This document shows, piece by piece, positions 1 through 12,580 of a stretch of 64,000 nt of DNA (the stretch's first letter is position 1; the number at the start of each line of letters is the position of its first letter). Below the pieces are notes generated by a model. The model did no database searches. It was not told the origin of the DNA and saw only the letters and a program-made list of their open reading frames with translations. The stretch lies in NCBI GenBank assembly GCA_026261815.1, contig JAMPIT010000350.1:3038001-3102000 (forward strand), read 5' to 3'. Made by a program: the position numbers and the translations under genes. Source of the DNA: Monarcha castaneiventris obscurior (Eukaryota > Chordata > Aves > Passeriformes > Monarchidae).

Positions 1-932
1 GACACAGTCTCCCTGTTCCAAGGGGGAGGCTACCTAGTGCAGGGTAAGAGTCAGGCAGATCAGCCGTGGAGTGTAGAGTTCTGGGGCTACTGTGGGGTCC
101 CATACATGCTGCTTTGGTTCACTTCTGGGGATCTCTCTCACATTTTTCTGGTGTCCCTATATATCCTAAAGTGTCTCTCTTCTGTCCCTTAACCCTCTCC
201 CTCCATGTGTCTCCAGTAGCATCTTGCAGAGGATCTATTCCCCACATCCCAAGAGCCTCTTACCCTACTTCCTGCCTCAGTGGTTGCTGCTTTATATTGA
301 ACATACCTGTGCCAGATGTTCCTCCAAGTGGCTTAAGTCTTGATGGAGGATGGGTTGTTTACATCCATCTCATGATGCAAACATCCATGATCCATGACAC
401 CCTGTGCCCCCCTCACCAAAATTTCTAATGCCAGTGCCTGTCTTTGCTTTGCCCTCACATTTGAACAGCTACATTGAAACATCAATTTCCTATCTAGCAG
501 GAGTCTGATTCATCCATCTTAAAAGTGAAACACCACTGTATATCAGACCTCAGGCTTCCCTAATCTTCAGTGCTAACCCTTGGTTCCCTGTCTTTTGAAG
601 CCATTCTGCTTACTCATTTCCCATTTTCATCTTTTGTACTAGGAGATGCCTGAGAACTGACAAGCAGAAGTTAGACATTCTCTACGGCTTCATCTCTTTT
701 CTTCACAAAGAGTTCACCACAGCAGCAGGCACCACCAGCTGCTGGAGGCTGCCAGAAGATCCCCTCCATCTGTTAACCTAAAGTTCTGTAGAGAATACAA
801 AGGTAGCAGGAGCCATGACTCCTCTCTGCCCAGTAAACAGCTGGAATCTGGGGTCACCGGGTTTGCAGGCAGAAGTACAATCACATCAGCAGATGGCTAT
901 TACCAAGTCCCTTGTGGTTCTGTGGGCTCAGA

Positions 933-1404
933 TGCATGAACGCACAGATCCAGAGAAGACTTCAGTAATATGAGTCCGACGGCAAGAAGCTGAGAAGGGC
1001 CCTTGCATAGAGTTCCAAGAGAGCAGTTTATTGCTACAACTCCTGAAGGTTTCCAGAGGCAAACGGCCCCAAACACGTCGTGGGGCGATCTTAAGTACAG
1101 GGGAGTGGCTAACAGCAAGAGCCAACCAGGGAATCAGAACTGGGGTACATCACCACCACCGAACAGGCATCCTGGGAGAGGCTTCTCTCTATCATAACCA
1201 ATACATCTTTGGCACCAGAGACTGTCTTACCAAGAACACTCTCTGTCTATTATACGACAGGTTAATCACCCACCACAGATGGCAAAGAATGGAGACTTTC
1301 TGCTGACAACCAGACCCTGTTCCTAGTGCCAGAGCAAGCCATGGGCCCGGGCATTTTAAAGTGAGCTGAGAGGGCATAGATGCTGTCCACACTGCTCATT
1401 GCAG
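933..1404 (-). mobile_element. Probable solo LTR of an endogenous retrovirus (ends uncertain)
   Basis: Read on the minus strand this GC-richer block has LTR-like order. It contains a TACTTAAG TATA-like element near 1092-1099, then AATAAA at about 1027-1032, then a U5-like stretch ending near TTCATGCA at 933. A TGCA...TGCA terminal match at 1404 and 933 is only suggestive. No primer binding site follows it, and I see no convincing target duplication. It does not resemble the other LTR families in this window. No viral coding sequence is present. Confidence 0.35.
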
Positions 1405-4400
1405 GTCCTGCTCAACTACTATTTACCTCAGAAAATCCCTTTCTAAAGCTGAATGATTCCATCAGATAAGCCATTGATCCAAACAAAACAGCATGAGTGA
1501 TCCGGGGTTGCTGTTAAGATATCAAAGGAATTCTACGTCTGAACTCAAGTTGCTAACAGCAGTTTAAGCACCAGCTGCTGCACACACCCCTCTGTGTCAA
1601 TGAGAAGAGGCTACCCACTGCTCCTCAGCAGGTACATTTTGCCCTATGCCCAATACAACAGGTCCTCAAATCTCATCTTTTCTTCTATAAAGACGTGGCA
1701 ATAGTTAAACTGAACAAACATGACCAGAGCAATAATTAGCCTCTTTAAAATGATATATAACACCAAAACATTATAATTTAAGAGTCACTCAAGTTTATAA
1801 AAAATGCATAAAATGTGGGATCAGCTGCAGGGTTGGGGGATTTTCTACTGTTACTAATCTAAAGCCTAAATTTCTTTTTCCTTTTGTACATGCCAGATGG
1901 CTTGCTGGATTATTTAATGAGTAACAGTAAAAAGCAGCTCTTTGAAGCACAGAAAATTCAAACGTTTTGATTTAGAATCAGTAACAATACAGCTAATATG
2001 CAAGTTCTTTTCTGTTTTTCTCAAGAAGGAGTGGGCTTTTGATTCCTGGCTTAAAACATCTGATATTCTTAAGCTGAATCAATGACAAAATGTTTTCTAA
2101 ATGAAGATACTGACAAGTCTAAGAAATAAGATTTACTCTTTTACAATTATAATATTTTTCTGAAAAGACATGGCGCAGAAACACAGCTGTCAGTAAATTT
2201 TGCTATTGTAATATGTAATAATTTTTCTTATTAATACAATTTTAAAGTCAATAGATAGACTTGAGAATGTAATCCTCAATAACTCATGATCAAAGCACTT
2301 AGAGTATCTTACCATAACCAAGACAAAATGCATGTGCTTTGACCTTTGGAGAGTTACTCATCATCAACAGAAACTTACTTTGTTTCGGACCATAATTTTC
2401 TTTTTAATTTCAACTCAACACATCTTTGAAAGCAAGAACAGAATACTCACTACAAAAGTTGTCTAAAGACAGGACTACATTACTATGGCAGGGTAAAAAT
2501 ACGAGCAGAAAAAGAAACTTAGAATCAGTTCTCCAGTCTCATTAGCTAAAAAAAACATTACTGCATTTCTAGGGGGTTTGTGGGCTTTTCTTCTCCTTCC
2601 TGCTTGTATCATACAATTCCTAGGAAGAATGGTGAGGTAACTGGAAGTATTTTAATGTCTCTCCCAGTACCATTACATTACATTACCAAGAATTCAACAG
2701 CAATTGCCTCTGAGGAACAAAAATCAATGTAAGACTCAATTTCATAGACTTGTTTTGTATTTCTTCAAGAAACTGCCCACAAGAGGAGCAAGTATTATCA
2801 CATTTGCACTATCACCAAGCACATCAGTCCCTCTGTCAAGCTACCACGTTCAGACTCTGATGTCATTCCCCACCAAAGCCTTGCAGACTGAAGCTACCAA
2901 ACCTTAGACAAAAAAAAGGACCAGGCTCCTCTTCGTGCCATGGCAAGCACAGAGATGGTTTTCATCCAGCCACCACAGAACTTACAGAACACTAACTAAC
3001 CTCCAATCACTAATCTAAAGCAGCCTAACCAAAAAGCAATACCTCCCAACCCCATAAACTTCCCAAATTCAGACTACAAGGCTTTGATTTCTTGCAGTGG
3101 AGGTACATCTATAGGAGAGAGAAGTTTTCACTCCTCCTGAAAAATATCTAACCATAGAAGCAGCAGTGAGTTACAAACTTCACTCCTTACACATAATTAC
3201 TGTGGAAAAGACAAGAAACATCAACAGAAGCAAAACAGTCAGACTCTGAAGTCCTGTCCATATTACTTCAAGCACCTACAAAATGCTAAACACCAAAAAG
3301 CTTCCTCTTGATAATACAATCTGACTCCAGCAGCCATCTGTATTCCTACTGAGTACAGAGGACCAGAGAGGCAAAAATCCTAGGATGGGGCATGACCACA
3401 AGGGGATGCATGTATGCTGCTTTTTTTCGTGACCTGTGGTAGCTTTTAATTTCCAGCCCACTTCTCTAAAACGACAATTATTTCTGTCCTTCTTCATTTC
3501 TGCTGACTGCTCACGAGTCATGGCCCACTTTGCACTGTTGTGAGCATCAGAACAAGCCAAAGCCACTGAGAAGCAGCAGGGCAAAGCTGTTTCCACAAAA
3601 GAACTCCCCCAGTCTTTCCTAGGAAAACAATCTTCTTTACTTAGTCTGTGTTGTTGTTCCACTTTTCATGTAATACAAGTGGGGCTAATTTTATGTCAGT
3701 CAAGTATTCTAAGTTTTTACTTTTTAATTAAATGTGAAAAATTAGGAAGCTTAAATTCCCAGACACTATCCAAACAACCTGCATAGCATCTGTTTACATC
3801 ACTGAGGAGAGCTTTTATCACAGCAGTTCTGAAAATTTGGAAATAGGCAGGTATACTCAAAAGACAAAAACAGCACTCCTTACATGTTGTTCTATTTGTG
3901 TCTCTATGAACTCTTAAAACACATTAATCAGGCATGAAGATCAACATGATCTTCAATTTTTCAAGCAGTGGCTTAAATTAAATGGGTGGATTGATGGGGT
4001 TCTTGTTGGTTTGGAGTGTTTTTGTTCAGGGTGTTAGTGTGTGTGTTATTTTGGTTTTTTTCAACTTGTATCATGCAAGATTTCAAGCAAGATACTGAAA
4101 AAACAGGAAGCTGAAGTTATTGGTTGGTAATTCTTTACATATTACAGTTTGAACAGGGAAATTCTAGACAAGTAAATTACTTACTACATCTATCAATTAT
4201 TTCCTTTCTAAAGCTAGTGGCATAACGTTGGTTTTAAAAACAGACCATTTTATAGGAGAGAAAAACTTACAGCGAGAACTGCATATAGCTTTTACAGTAA
4301 CAGTTATGAAGGAAAGACCCAGGTTGGTATTCAAAAGAAAAACAGCACTCTTAGCACAAAGAATAGCATAGATATGAATCATTTCAAAATCATAGCAACA

Positions 4401-4461
4401 GGAGAAAGAAAAATAAACAACAAAACATTCTAATAACCACTATTCAATATTGCTAACCACA

Positions 4462-5058
4462 TGTCATGACTTAACCTCAGCCAGTAACAAACCACCAAGC
4501 AGCCACTCACTCACTCCCCCTGCATCAGCATGGGCGAGAAAATCAAGAAGTGCAAAAATGAAAAAGCTCCTGGGTTGAGATAAAGACAATTTAATAGCTA
4601 AAGCAAAAGCTGTGCACGCAAGCAAAGCAAACCAAGGAATTCATTCACCATTTCCCATGGGCAGGCAGGTGTTCAGCCATCCCCAGGAGAATAGGGCTCC
4701 ACCATGCATATAATGACTTGGGAAGACAAACACCACCACTCCAAACGTCCCAACCCCTTCCTTCTACTTCCCCCAGCTTTCTATGCTGAGCATGACACCT
4801 TATGATCTGGAATGTCCCTTGGATCAGCCGGGGCCAGCTGCCCCTGCTGGCTGTGTCCCCTCCCAACTCCTTGTGCACTCCCAATCCACCCACTGGTGGT
4901 GTGGGGTGAGGAGTAGAAAGCCTTGGCTCTGTGTAAGCCCTACTCAGGAGTAACGAAACATCCCTCTGTTATCAACAGTTTCCAGCACAAATCCAAAACA
5001 CAGCCCCATATCCGGTATTATGAAGACAATTAACTCCATCCCAGCCAAAACCAGCACA
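4462..5058 (-). mobile_element. Solo LTR of an avian endogenous retrovirus family, minus strand
   Basis: On the minus strand it begins TGTGCTGGTTTTGGCTGGGA and ends GTTAAGTCATGACA, the familiar ends of a very common avian LTR. It aligns by eye along its whole length with the plus-strand copy at 34994-35592. Shared blocks include GTTGGGAGGGG, GTCATGCTCAGCATA, TGTCTTCCCAAGTCA and GTGCACAGCTTTTGCTTTA. The TATA region is mutated to CATAGAAA (4779-4785), and an ATTAAA poly(A) signal lies at 4590-4595. Flanks CCACA (4457-4461) and TCACA (5059-5063) could be a 5-bp target duplication with one mismatch. There is no internal retroviral sequence, so it is a solo LTR formed by recombination between the two ends of a provirus. 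Confidence 0.88.
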
Positions 5059-8000
5059 TCACATTATGGGCAAAGACCACAGACCAGCAGCTCACCACAC
5101 TATTGTGTTCCAGTTAAAATTAGCTCTGGGATCAAAGAAAGAGACACAGATGGAAGAAACTACAGCCAAGACAGACCTGTACTATGGCAACCACCCTCTT
5201 ACACGATGGTTTTGATTACTGTTAGCACAAGAGATTACATCTGAATCCGAGTTTCATTACAGTTGTGTGTTTGGGTGCAAGGGTTTGGTGAGAGAAGATT
5301 TCTTATTACACAATATACTACTATTCTCTAAAGCAGATTAAATTAGGCCAGGAAAGTTGAAAATAACTAAATTTAAGATTAAAATTTCAGCATTCAACAC
5401 AAAATGCAGGAACCACTTGCTAAACAACTGGAATATTCTGCAATATATTTACATTAAGAGCTTGGCACTGTGTTTAGACAGGAATTTGCTACAATTCCTT
5501 CTGTTTTAACAAAGGGATTTATTTAGGAGACTGTTTCTACTGGTATATAGAATATGACAGCAGAACAGAAGGAGAAAGAGGCAGCAGTAAATGGGTCCCT
5601 ACCCAGTATTTACCTCTAACCACAGACAAGAGCCAAACTTAAGTACAGAAATCTTTATTAAACAGTTCTTCAATGACAAATCTTACTCCCATTTCTGAAG
5701 CCACATAGCAGCATTTCTCTGGAATACTTTAAAACACTGAAAACAACTAAAATAATTTCCCACTGAATTGTTACACTTTTCCTAGGAATGAATGCATACT
5801 CCACGTGGTACGGGACTGTTCATTTCAGCAGCTGGTATCAAGACTTTAAAATGGGAGTTTTGGCAAAGGACAGACAGAGATGGAAGCTGAAGTTCTAAAA
5901 AGTAGGCAAGAAAGGCAAATATTAAGAAAAATATGTTGATATTGCAACATTTACTGTAATTTACTGAACTTATTTTGTCAATTATGACTTAAAATCGTAA
6001 CTATTTCAACAATGGTGAAGACACCAACATTTTCAACAAAAACTACTCTTGAAGGACATTGGGCAACTCCATCAGTAGCTCTATGAATATTTTCAACTAT
6101 GAATTTAGATGAGAAAAAGGATTTTTTTTAATCCACACACTCCGATACCTCAGCATTCATTTTAAGATGTTTAATTCTGCTTTAACCATTTCCTCTTGTT
6201 TCTTTACAGGTACTTTAGAAATGCCTCAGTACAGTTCCTAATCCTGAAATACAATTCCTGCATCCTCACAGCAGCATTTAACAACTACAAAATTTAAACC
6301 TAATCCTGAAAATATATTTTTAAGTGCATTTTCATCCCTACATCCATGAGAAAACTTTCATGCTTTCATGTTCCATACTGAATAATAGAATGCTAATGTT
6401 TTACCCTGATACAAAATCCCAGAATACCAGAAGGAATCATGAATGAGCAGCATTGCACAATCAATTTTTCATGCTTTTTTTTTTTTCCTATCTTACCCTC
6501 TCCCCTCTGCTTTTTTTGTTTTATTTCTATATTACATATTTCCAACTCCTCCACAGAACAGGAAATGCTTTGGTGAAGAGCCAAGCTCCCCCCAGCCCAC
6601 AAAACAAACATTTGTTTCACAGAGTATAAATTATGTAATTGTAAACACAACTCTATCTGTACACACCAACAAACAGTTTTTGTCATTCATCTGCAAAACC
6701 ACTGCAGCTCATTTTCCAAATCTTTAAGTGTAAGACTATTATACAAGAAGTAAGACCAAAAAACTCCCCTACATTTATGACTGTAAGCCCTAATACAAAA
6801 AAAACCCACTACTTAAGAAATTCATGAGTTAAAATAATTAGATAATATCTCACTCCGAAAAAATGTCTCTATTTAATGCACTGGAACACAGAACTTTTCA
6901 GTATAGCTACTGCATTTGGCTGAAAACCTCCATTATCTGGGAGCATAAGCAGCAACAACATCCCTTTCTAAAGCATTAGGCCTTTAGCAACACAAGGCCG
7001 TCACTTCTCATGCAGCTTATTTAAGTGAGGTGTAATAGAGAACACAGAACTATTCACATATTTCTAGGCAAAAGCTAAATTAAGTTATAATCAAGTATGC
7101 ATGACTAAATGAACATAAAGACATTCCAGAATAATGCAATTTAGAACTAAACATCTTAACACAGCTTTTGTTAATTTTCGGCACCTGGGTTGGTAGAAAA
7201 ATGCATTTCCAAGGAAATATGTACAAGTCAAGATATCCTAATAATTCAGATAGCCTGACACTGTAAATACCAAAGAAGTCATACAATAATGATTAACCCC
7301 ACTAGTAGCTGCAGTGCCAGATGGAGGCACAAAATGCCTTCATTCCACTCCCCCCCGTCATTACAGGGTATGCACCCTTAAAACAAAATCTTCTTTTGAC
7401 AAAATCCAACAGAAACACACAGTAACCAACAAATTCTCCAGGACTTCTACAGCCAAGAGAAGTAGATACAACATCAATTAACAAGCAAATCCCATTATTT
7501 TGTTGACTGCTATTTATCCTCCCAGAGCTTCCATTTTTGTGAGCAAGAGATGGCTATTGCAAAGATGCTATTTTCAGCACAACTTGGCAAATTAGGAGAG
7601 CACGATCATGTATTTGATATTGGCCCAAATTACAAATTACTTCAAACCTAGGCATCTCTTGTCTGTCACTTCTAAAAAAAAGCCCTCAATCAAAACCAAA
7701 CCCCATACCACATTGAGGAGCCAAGAAAACTTGCACCTTCTTTGCAACTTTGGTTCTATTATGGATCTCTAACAAAGATGATGTTGAGATATTTTCTCAG
7801 TTTTCAGCAGATGAAAGATTCTGCTTATTCATCCATTAATATTCTTCATGAAAGGCCCACACTCAAAGTGGGAGTGAGGGGACACAAGTAGGAAGGGAAA
7901 GGGAAGACTGCCCTTCCCTTAAAGATGAAAATAATCCAAAGTCCTGAGGTCTGCTGAGTGCATACTATGTTCTGGACCTTACAGATTTTCAGATTTGCTG

Positions 8001-8399
8001 AAAATTGCTCCTTCTCTCACAGGGTGCACTTAATATCTTACTGCAAGACAGTTAAATTGAAATATTCAGAGAAACATAATCACTGGATGATAGAGCCAGA
8101 AGGCAATGCAAAGCTGACATTTAATGAACTGATTAATTTGGGGCTTTTTTAGTTAAATAAGGATCGTCGCGTTTAATGTGACTATTTTCTAGGAGTTAGG
8201 ACACAGTTATTCTAAGGAAAAAGAGGAAAAAAAACTTTTCTGCATAATCATTAATGCAGCCAAGGCTTAAATAAATGTCAAAACATAGTTAAAATTATGG
8301 CTTAAAAATACTCTGCAGAAGAATCTTAGCTCAAAAGGTGGGATGAGAAGACCAAACTTTCCTGCTGTTTTTCTTTAAGGCTGAATATATTTTACTGTG

Positions 8400-9190
8400 T
8401 GTGATGAGCATGACCTTCCTTTCTCCCCGAAAAGCCACAGGCCTGGCCCCAGGAACACAGCGGCAGCCAAGGCTGAAGCTTCTCAAAACATCTTGTTTGC
8501 TACGTTCTCCTGATCTGTCATCAGAAAGTAACAAAAACATTACTTTGCGAAGAGAAATATATTTTTCTCAGCTCCCTCTCTCCTTCCTTTCACACAAGAT
8601 AAAACCACAACCTATGCCCGTTTAATTGCCACCCACAAAAATACTCTCCACAGGCTGTGACCGCAAATAGCAAAGACTGCAGATGTTTTGAGAAAAAACC
8701 CAAACTGAGTTTTGTTCGTTTGAGCAGTGTGTATTTTTCAGCAGTAATTAGTGTGATAACCACCACTGTCTTTAAGAGAGCTTTATTTCCTCTTCTGATT
8801 GACACAGATGGCACATTCTCCTCCCCTTCCCCTTCAGAGGCCCCTGAAGGCGATGCTCCTCTCTCCACACAGGAGCAGACACAAGTGAAGCCATTCCTCT
8901 GCCTCCCCCCAGGCACGGCACTACTGCAGAGAGAAAGAAGAGCCAACACTGGTTGGTGGTCTGAGAGGGTTTATCTTTGAGACCATGCTTGGTTGAATTT
9001 AGCTCCCAAACAAGGAGGGCAGAGCCCAGCTGCACCAGGGCCTCCTCCATAACCCCACACACCCAGCGAACGGGAGGCCTGGCTGGAGCAAAGGCAGCAG
9101 CACCGCACACAGGAGGAAAACACCACAGAACAGGAGGAAAGAACGGGAGATCAGCTCAGGGAGTTGCTCACTGCTGCCAGGAGATCTGAG
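8400..9190. other. Unidentified GC-richer segment
   Basis: Base composition is clearly richer in G and C than the surroundings, with blocks such as GGCCTGGCCCCAGGAACACA and GCAGAGCCCAGCTGCACCAG. Overlapping ORFs up to 119 codons occur on both strands but none has a recognisable domain. It may be an old transposon, a conserved regulatory element or an unannotated RNA exon. Confidence 0.3.
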
Positions 9191-11083
9191 AAGAATGTAG
9201 CTGGTTTCTCTCAACCAAATGTCAGTCAAGGATAATCTGAAAAGACAGAAGTTCTTCGCAACTAAAAGCTGATGCAGAAGCCACAATAATAACTGGAAAA
9301 GGTATTTCACATCTATTATTTTTCTTCTTTAAAAAAGGTTGAGTATTTTGACTTCCTTTTCCATGTATTCAATACAGACTTAAAATGCTGCCAGAAGTGG
9401 TCCTGCAGTTCTTTTACACACCTCCACAGCTGCCCTCCGCTAGTACTGGTCCCTCCCCAACTCAGAGAAAAGCTGCTGCTCCAAGCATTTAAAACTGGAA
9501 GAAAGCCGGCACTAAGACTAGAAGGGCAAAGGCAACTCAGCTTCCAGCAAACAGGACATGAAAACTGTCCACTCATTTGGAAGAAAATAAATTAAAAGGC
9601 AATTTTTCCCCGCAACTCAGGCATTAAATGATCAGGTAATCCCCATTAACAAATAAAATCTTCTATCAGTTATGTGATTTTATTTTTTTTAATAAATCTT
9701 TCTTACTAGAAGTAACAGATGATTTAGAAGTGGAAACAGCAATACTTATAAGAAACAGTAAAGGGCAAGGAAATCAGTCTACTCTAGATGATGACAAGCC
9801 CTCAGACTGAACTCAAAAGGATGCAAAGCAGAAAAGCCAGTTTTAGAGGAATGATGGATTACAAAAATGAAATGGAAATTGGAACAAGAAATATCTTACA
9901 GCAAAGAATGCCAAGGGCACATTTGCAAAAAAAAATTTTCTTGATTCTTTAGACAAAGCCAATATAACAGGAATAACTAATTTAAGTTTCTGTGGAACAT
10001 TTAACAGAACCATGCTAAAAAGTAAAAGCTGAAGTTTAAAAAATGGTCAAGGAGAGTTAAGAGAGGTCAATGATTAGAACTGCTACAGTGACTACAATTA
10101 CCTGTGTTGAAAGACAAATTACTGGGGTGCTACTGATTCTCCCCAGTCAGGCCCATGGTTCCTGCTCTGTGTGCACCCCTAGTTTCTCAGGTCAAGTCAA
10201 GATCAATTAGTTTATGATAGTTGTTCTGGAAGTGGAAGAAACATCTGTCATTAATAATACATGATATCCTAAAGTTTATGGCAGTCAATTAATTGCACTC
10301 TAACACTGAATCTCTCCTCCTGAGCTGCATTTACAATTTTGCTACCTTTCCCAAGCTTTTGGGAAAACTTATGTTCTGGTTATCCTATCTGAGCCGTAAT
10401 ACTCATATTTTAAAGATCCGTGGAAGTCAAGCTGAAATCAAATTAGTAATTATTTCTAGAGGAACACAACTGGATTTTAGAGACATTAAGAAATTAACAT
10501 AACCTACTTGTTACAGTTATTTCATCATCATAAATTAACTTTGTATAACATTACACACTCTTCTTCTCCCTTTAAATTTAACTGCACTAGTTTTGAATAA
10601 ATGTGGATTTTGTGTTGTGCATAGACATAAAAATAAGTCTACAGGGATAACACATGAACAAATGTCTTGTTAGCTGTTCACCAAAATACATAGCTTAGAC
10701 CTAGACATTTCTTGTACTTTCTGAAAACCCATAAAAATTAAACAGTGAAGCTTCACAAGACAGAGTCAATGGAAATGAATCACTGATTTTAGCAAAAAAT
10801 GCTCTGAACCCACCATAGGGAAGACACGTGGCACTGATCAGTCATCCCTATCTCATCCTCATTTTAACACCAAGGCCAGCAGTGCAGGGAAGCCGCATGA
10901 AAGCGCAAGCGAAGAGAATAGGAATGGCATGATGACTTGAGCTCTAAGCACCAGAACATTCACAAGAAAAGGTTCAACAACTGGAGATGGGAGATATTTC
11001 TGCCATCCAAAGAGATGTCTTTAGTCTACCCACTGAGAGCGCAGAGAATTGTTGGGAAGTCTGCTCCAGGACACACTGTGTAC

Positions 11084-11138
11084 CAAGAGCTGGTCAATCC
11101 AATTTAAGGTCAAGAGCTGGACCAATCCAATTTAAGTA
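11084..11138. repeat. Two-copy tandem duplication, about 27 bp unit
   Basis: CAAGAGCTGGTCAATCCAAT... (11084-11110) is followed directly by CAAGAGCTGGACCAATCCAA... (11111-11138). The two copies differ by a short change in the middle (GGTCAATCC against GGACCAATCC). Each holds a CCAAT-like pentamer. Confidence 0.85.
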
Positions 11139-12532
11139 ATACAAACTAAACAACACATTCCAATTCCTGAAGCATTTTCATAAGCACTGAAATATAAGCT
11201 GCAAATTGCTAATTTTCAGGCTTAATTCCCATCCTTGCAACTCACAGAACATGGTCTCCTGAGAAATTTCTCTAAATTAAGAAATCTCTGTTGACAGATA
11301 TCTCTTGGCTGGGCTTCACTTCTCTACCACCAAAGAATTATCCCATTTGAGCCTTAGCTAAGTTCCTGGGCAAACACACAGATGGCTACATTGCCTTAAG
11401 TGAAGAAGTAAGCTGGAGCCACCAGGCACACTGAAGAAAACAGCCTGAAGCCAGCGATATAGCAAGGACACAGCAGCTTATAATATTAGCACAACTGGGC
11501 CACTGCAATAAAACTGTGAACCCCACCCCAGTCTGCCCTATGCTCATTCTCACTCCAGCAAGACTGAAAAGCTCACCTTGCTCACCTGGAGCAACTTCAC
11601 ACACACTACTTCAAGCAAATTGGTGTAGCGAAAAACCACAAATTTGAAAAAGTAAATTGAAATGCACACAAGAAAAGGAAGAAAAAATAGGTTTGGGACT
11701 ACTAGTCTGTCATCACTACTTAAAAAAATACAGGAGGGTTGCTGACAGGTCTCCATTAAAAATAAATTTAGATAGCTAGCTTAAGAAATAAGGGAAACAC
11801 TCACCTCTTTCAAAAAACAACCGTTTCTGAAGCAGTTTCAGAGAATACATGGGTCATGTGTGGCAGATGACATTTGTTCAGTTAAGAATAATCTGTCTGA
11901 AATTCAAGATTTCTAGGATGGTGAGAAATATTTCCCATTTTCACTGCAAGTGTTTTCACATTGTGCCAAGAGCCACCCAATGACCACAGCTGAAGAAACC
12001 CAAACGCCGCTTCACTTACCCAGAATGTCACAGCAGCTGGAGAGAGTTTTAGCAGCACAGCAAAAGTTAGGAACAGCAAGAAAACCAAGAATAGCAGATC
12101 AACCGCCAATGTGGAAACTGGATTTTGAACACGTGCATTCACACTGACATATGTTATTCTAGGTTAAACAAAAACATCCTCTTCAAACCTTTCAGCAGAA
12201 AAAAGATTCTACATGGGAAACACTATTGAGTGGGAAGACACCCATGTACTTCACATTGCTAGTGATCTCTTTCTATTCAAAACAGTAATCCAATATGGAA
12301 CCAAATAAAGACATAAAAGAGCAATTTTGATCTCTATTTTCTCAAATTCTGTAACAGTGATAATATAATGGAAAACAGCTGTTGCAGACAGACCAGTTTG
12401 TAAGAACACGCAAGTTTACCTTCTGCACAAGCCACTCGATTTAAAACTACAAAGTACATTACTTTGAGATTATACTTTTTTCATATGCGTTTCATGCATA
12501 GATTGATTTCCAAGAGGATGAAAGTTCATATG

Positions 12533-12580
12533 TAGATATATATATATATATATAAAAATATATATATATATGTATATAAA
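12533..12580. repeat. (TA)n microsatellite
   Basis: Alternating TA runs are interrupted by an AAAA and one TGTA. No other feature is nearby. Confidence 0.95.

Noticed and set aside
4645..4893. 82-codon minus-strand ORF
   Set aside because: Lies entirely within the solo LTR and reads LTR sequence, not a gene.
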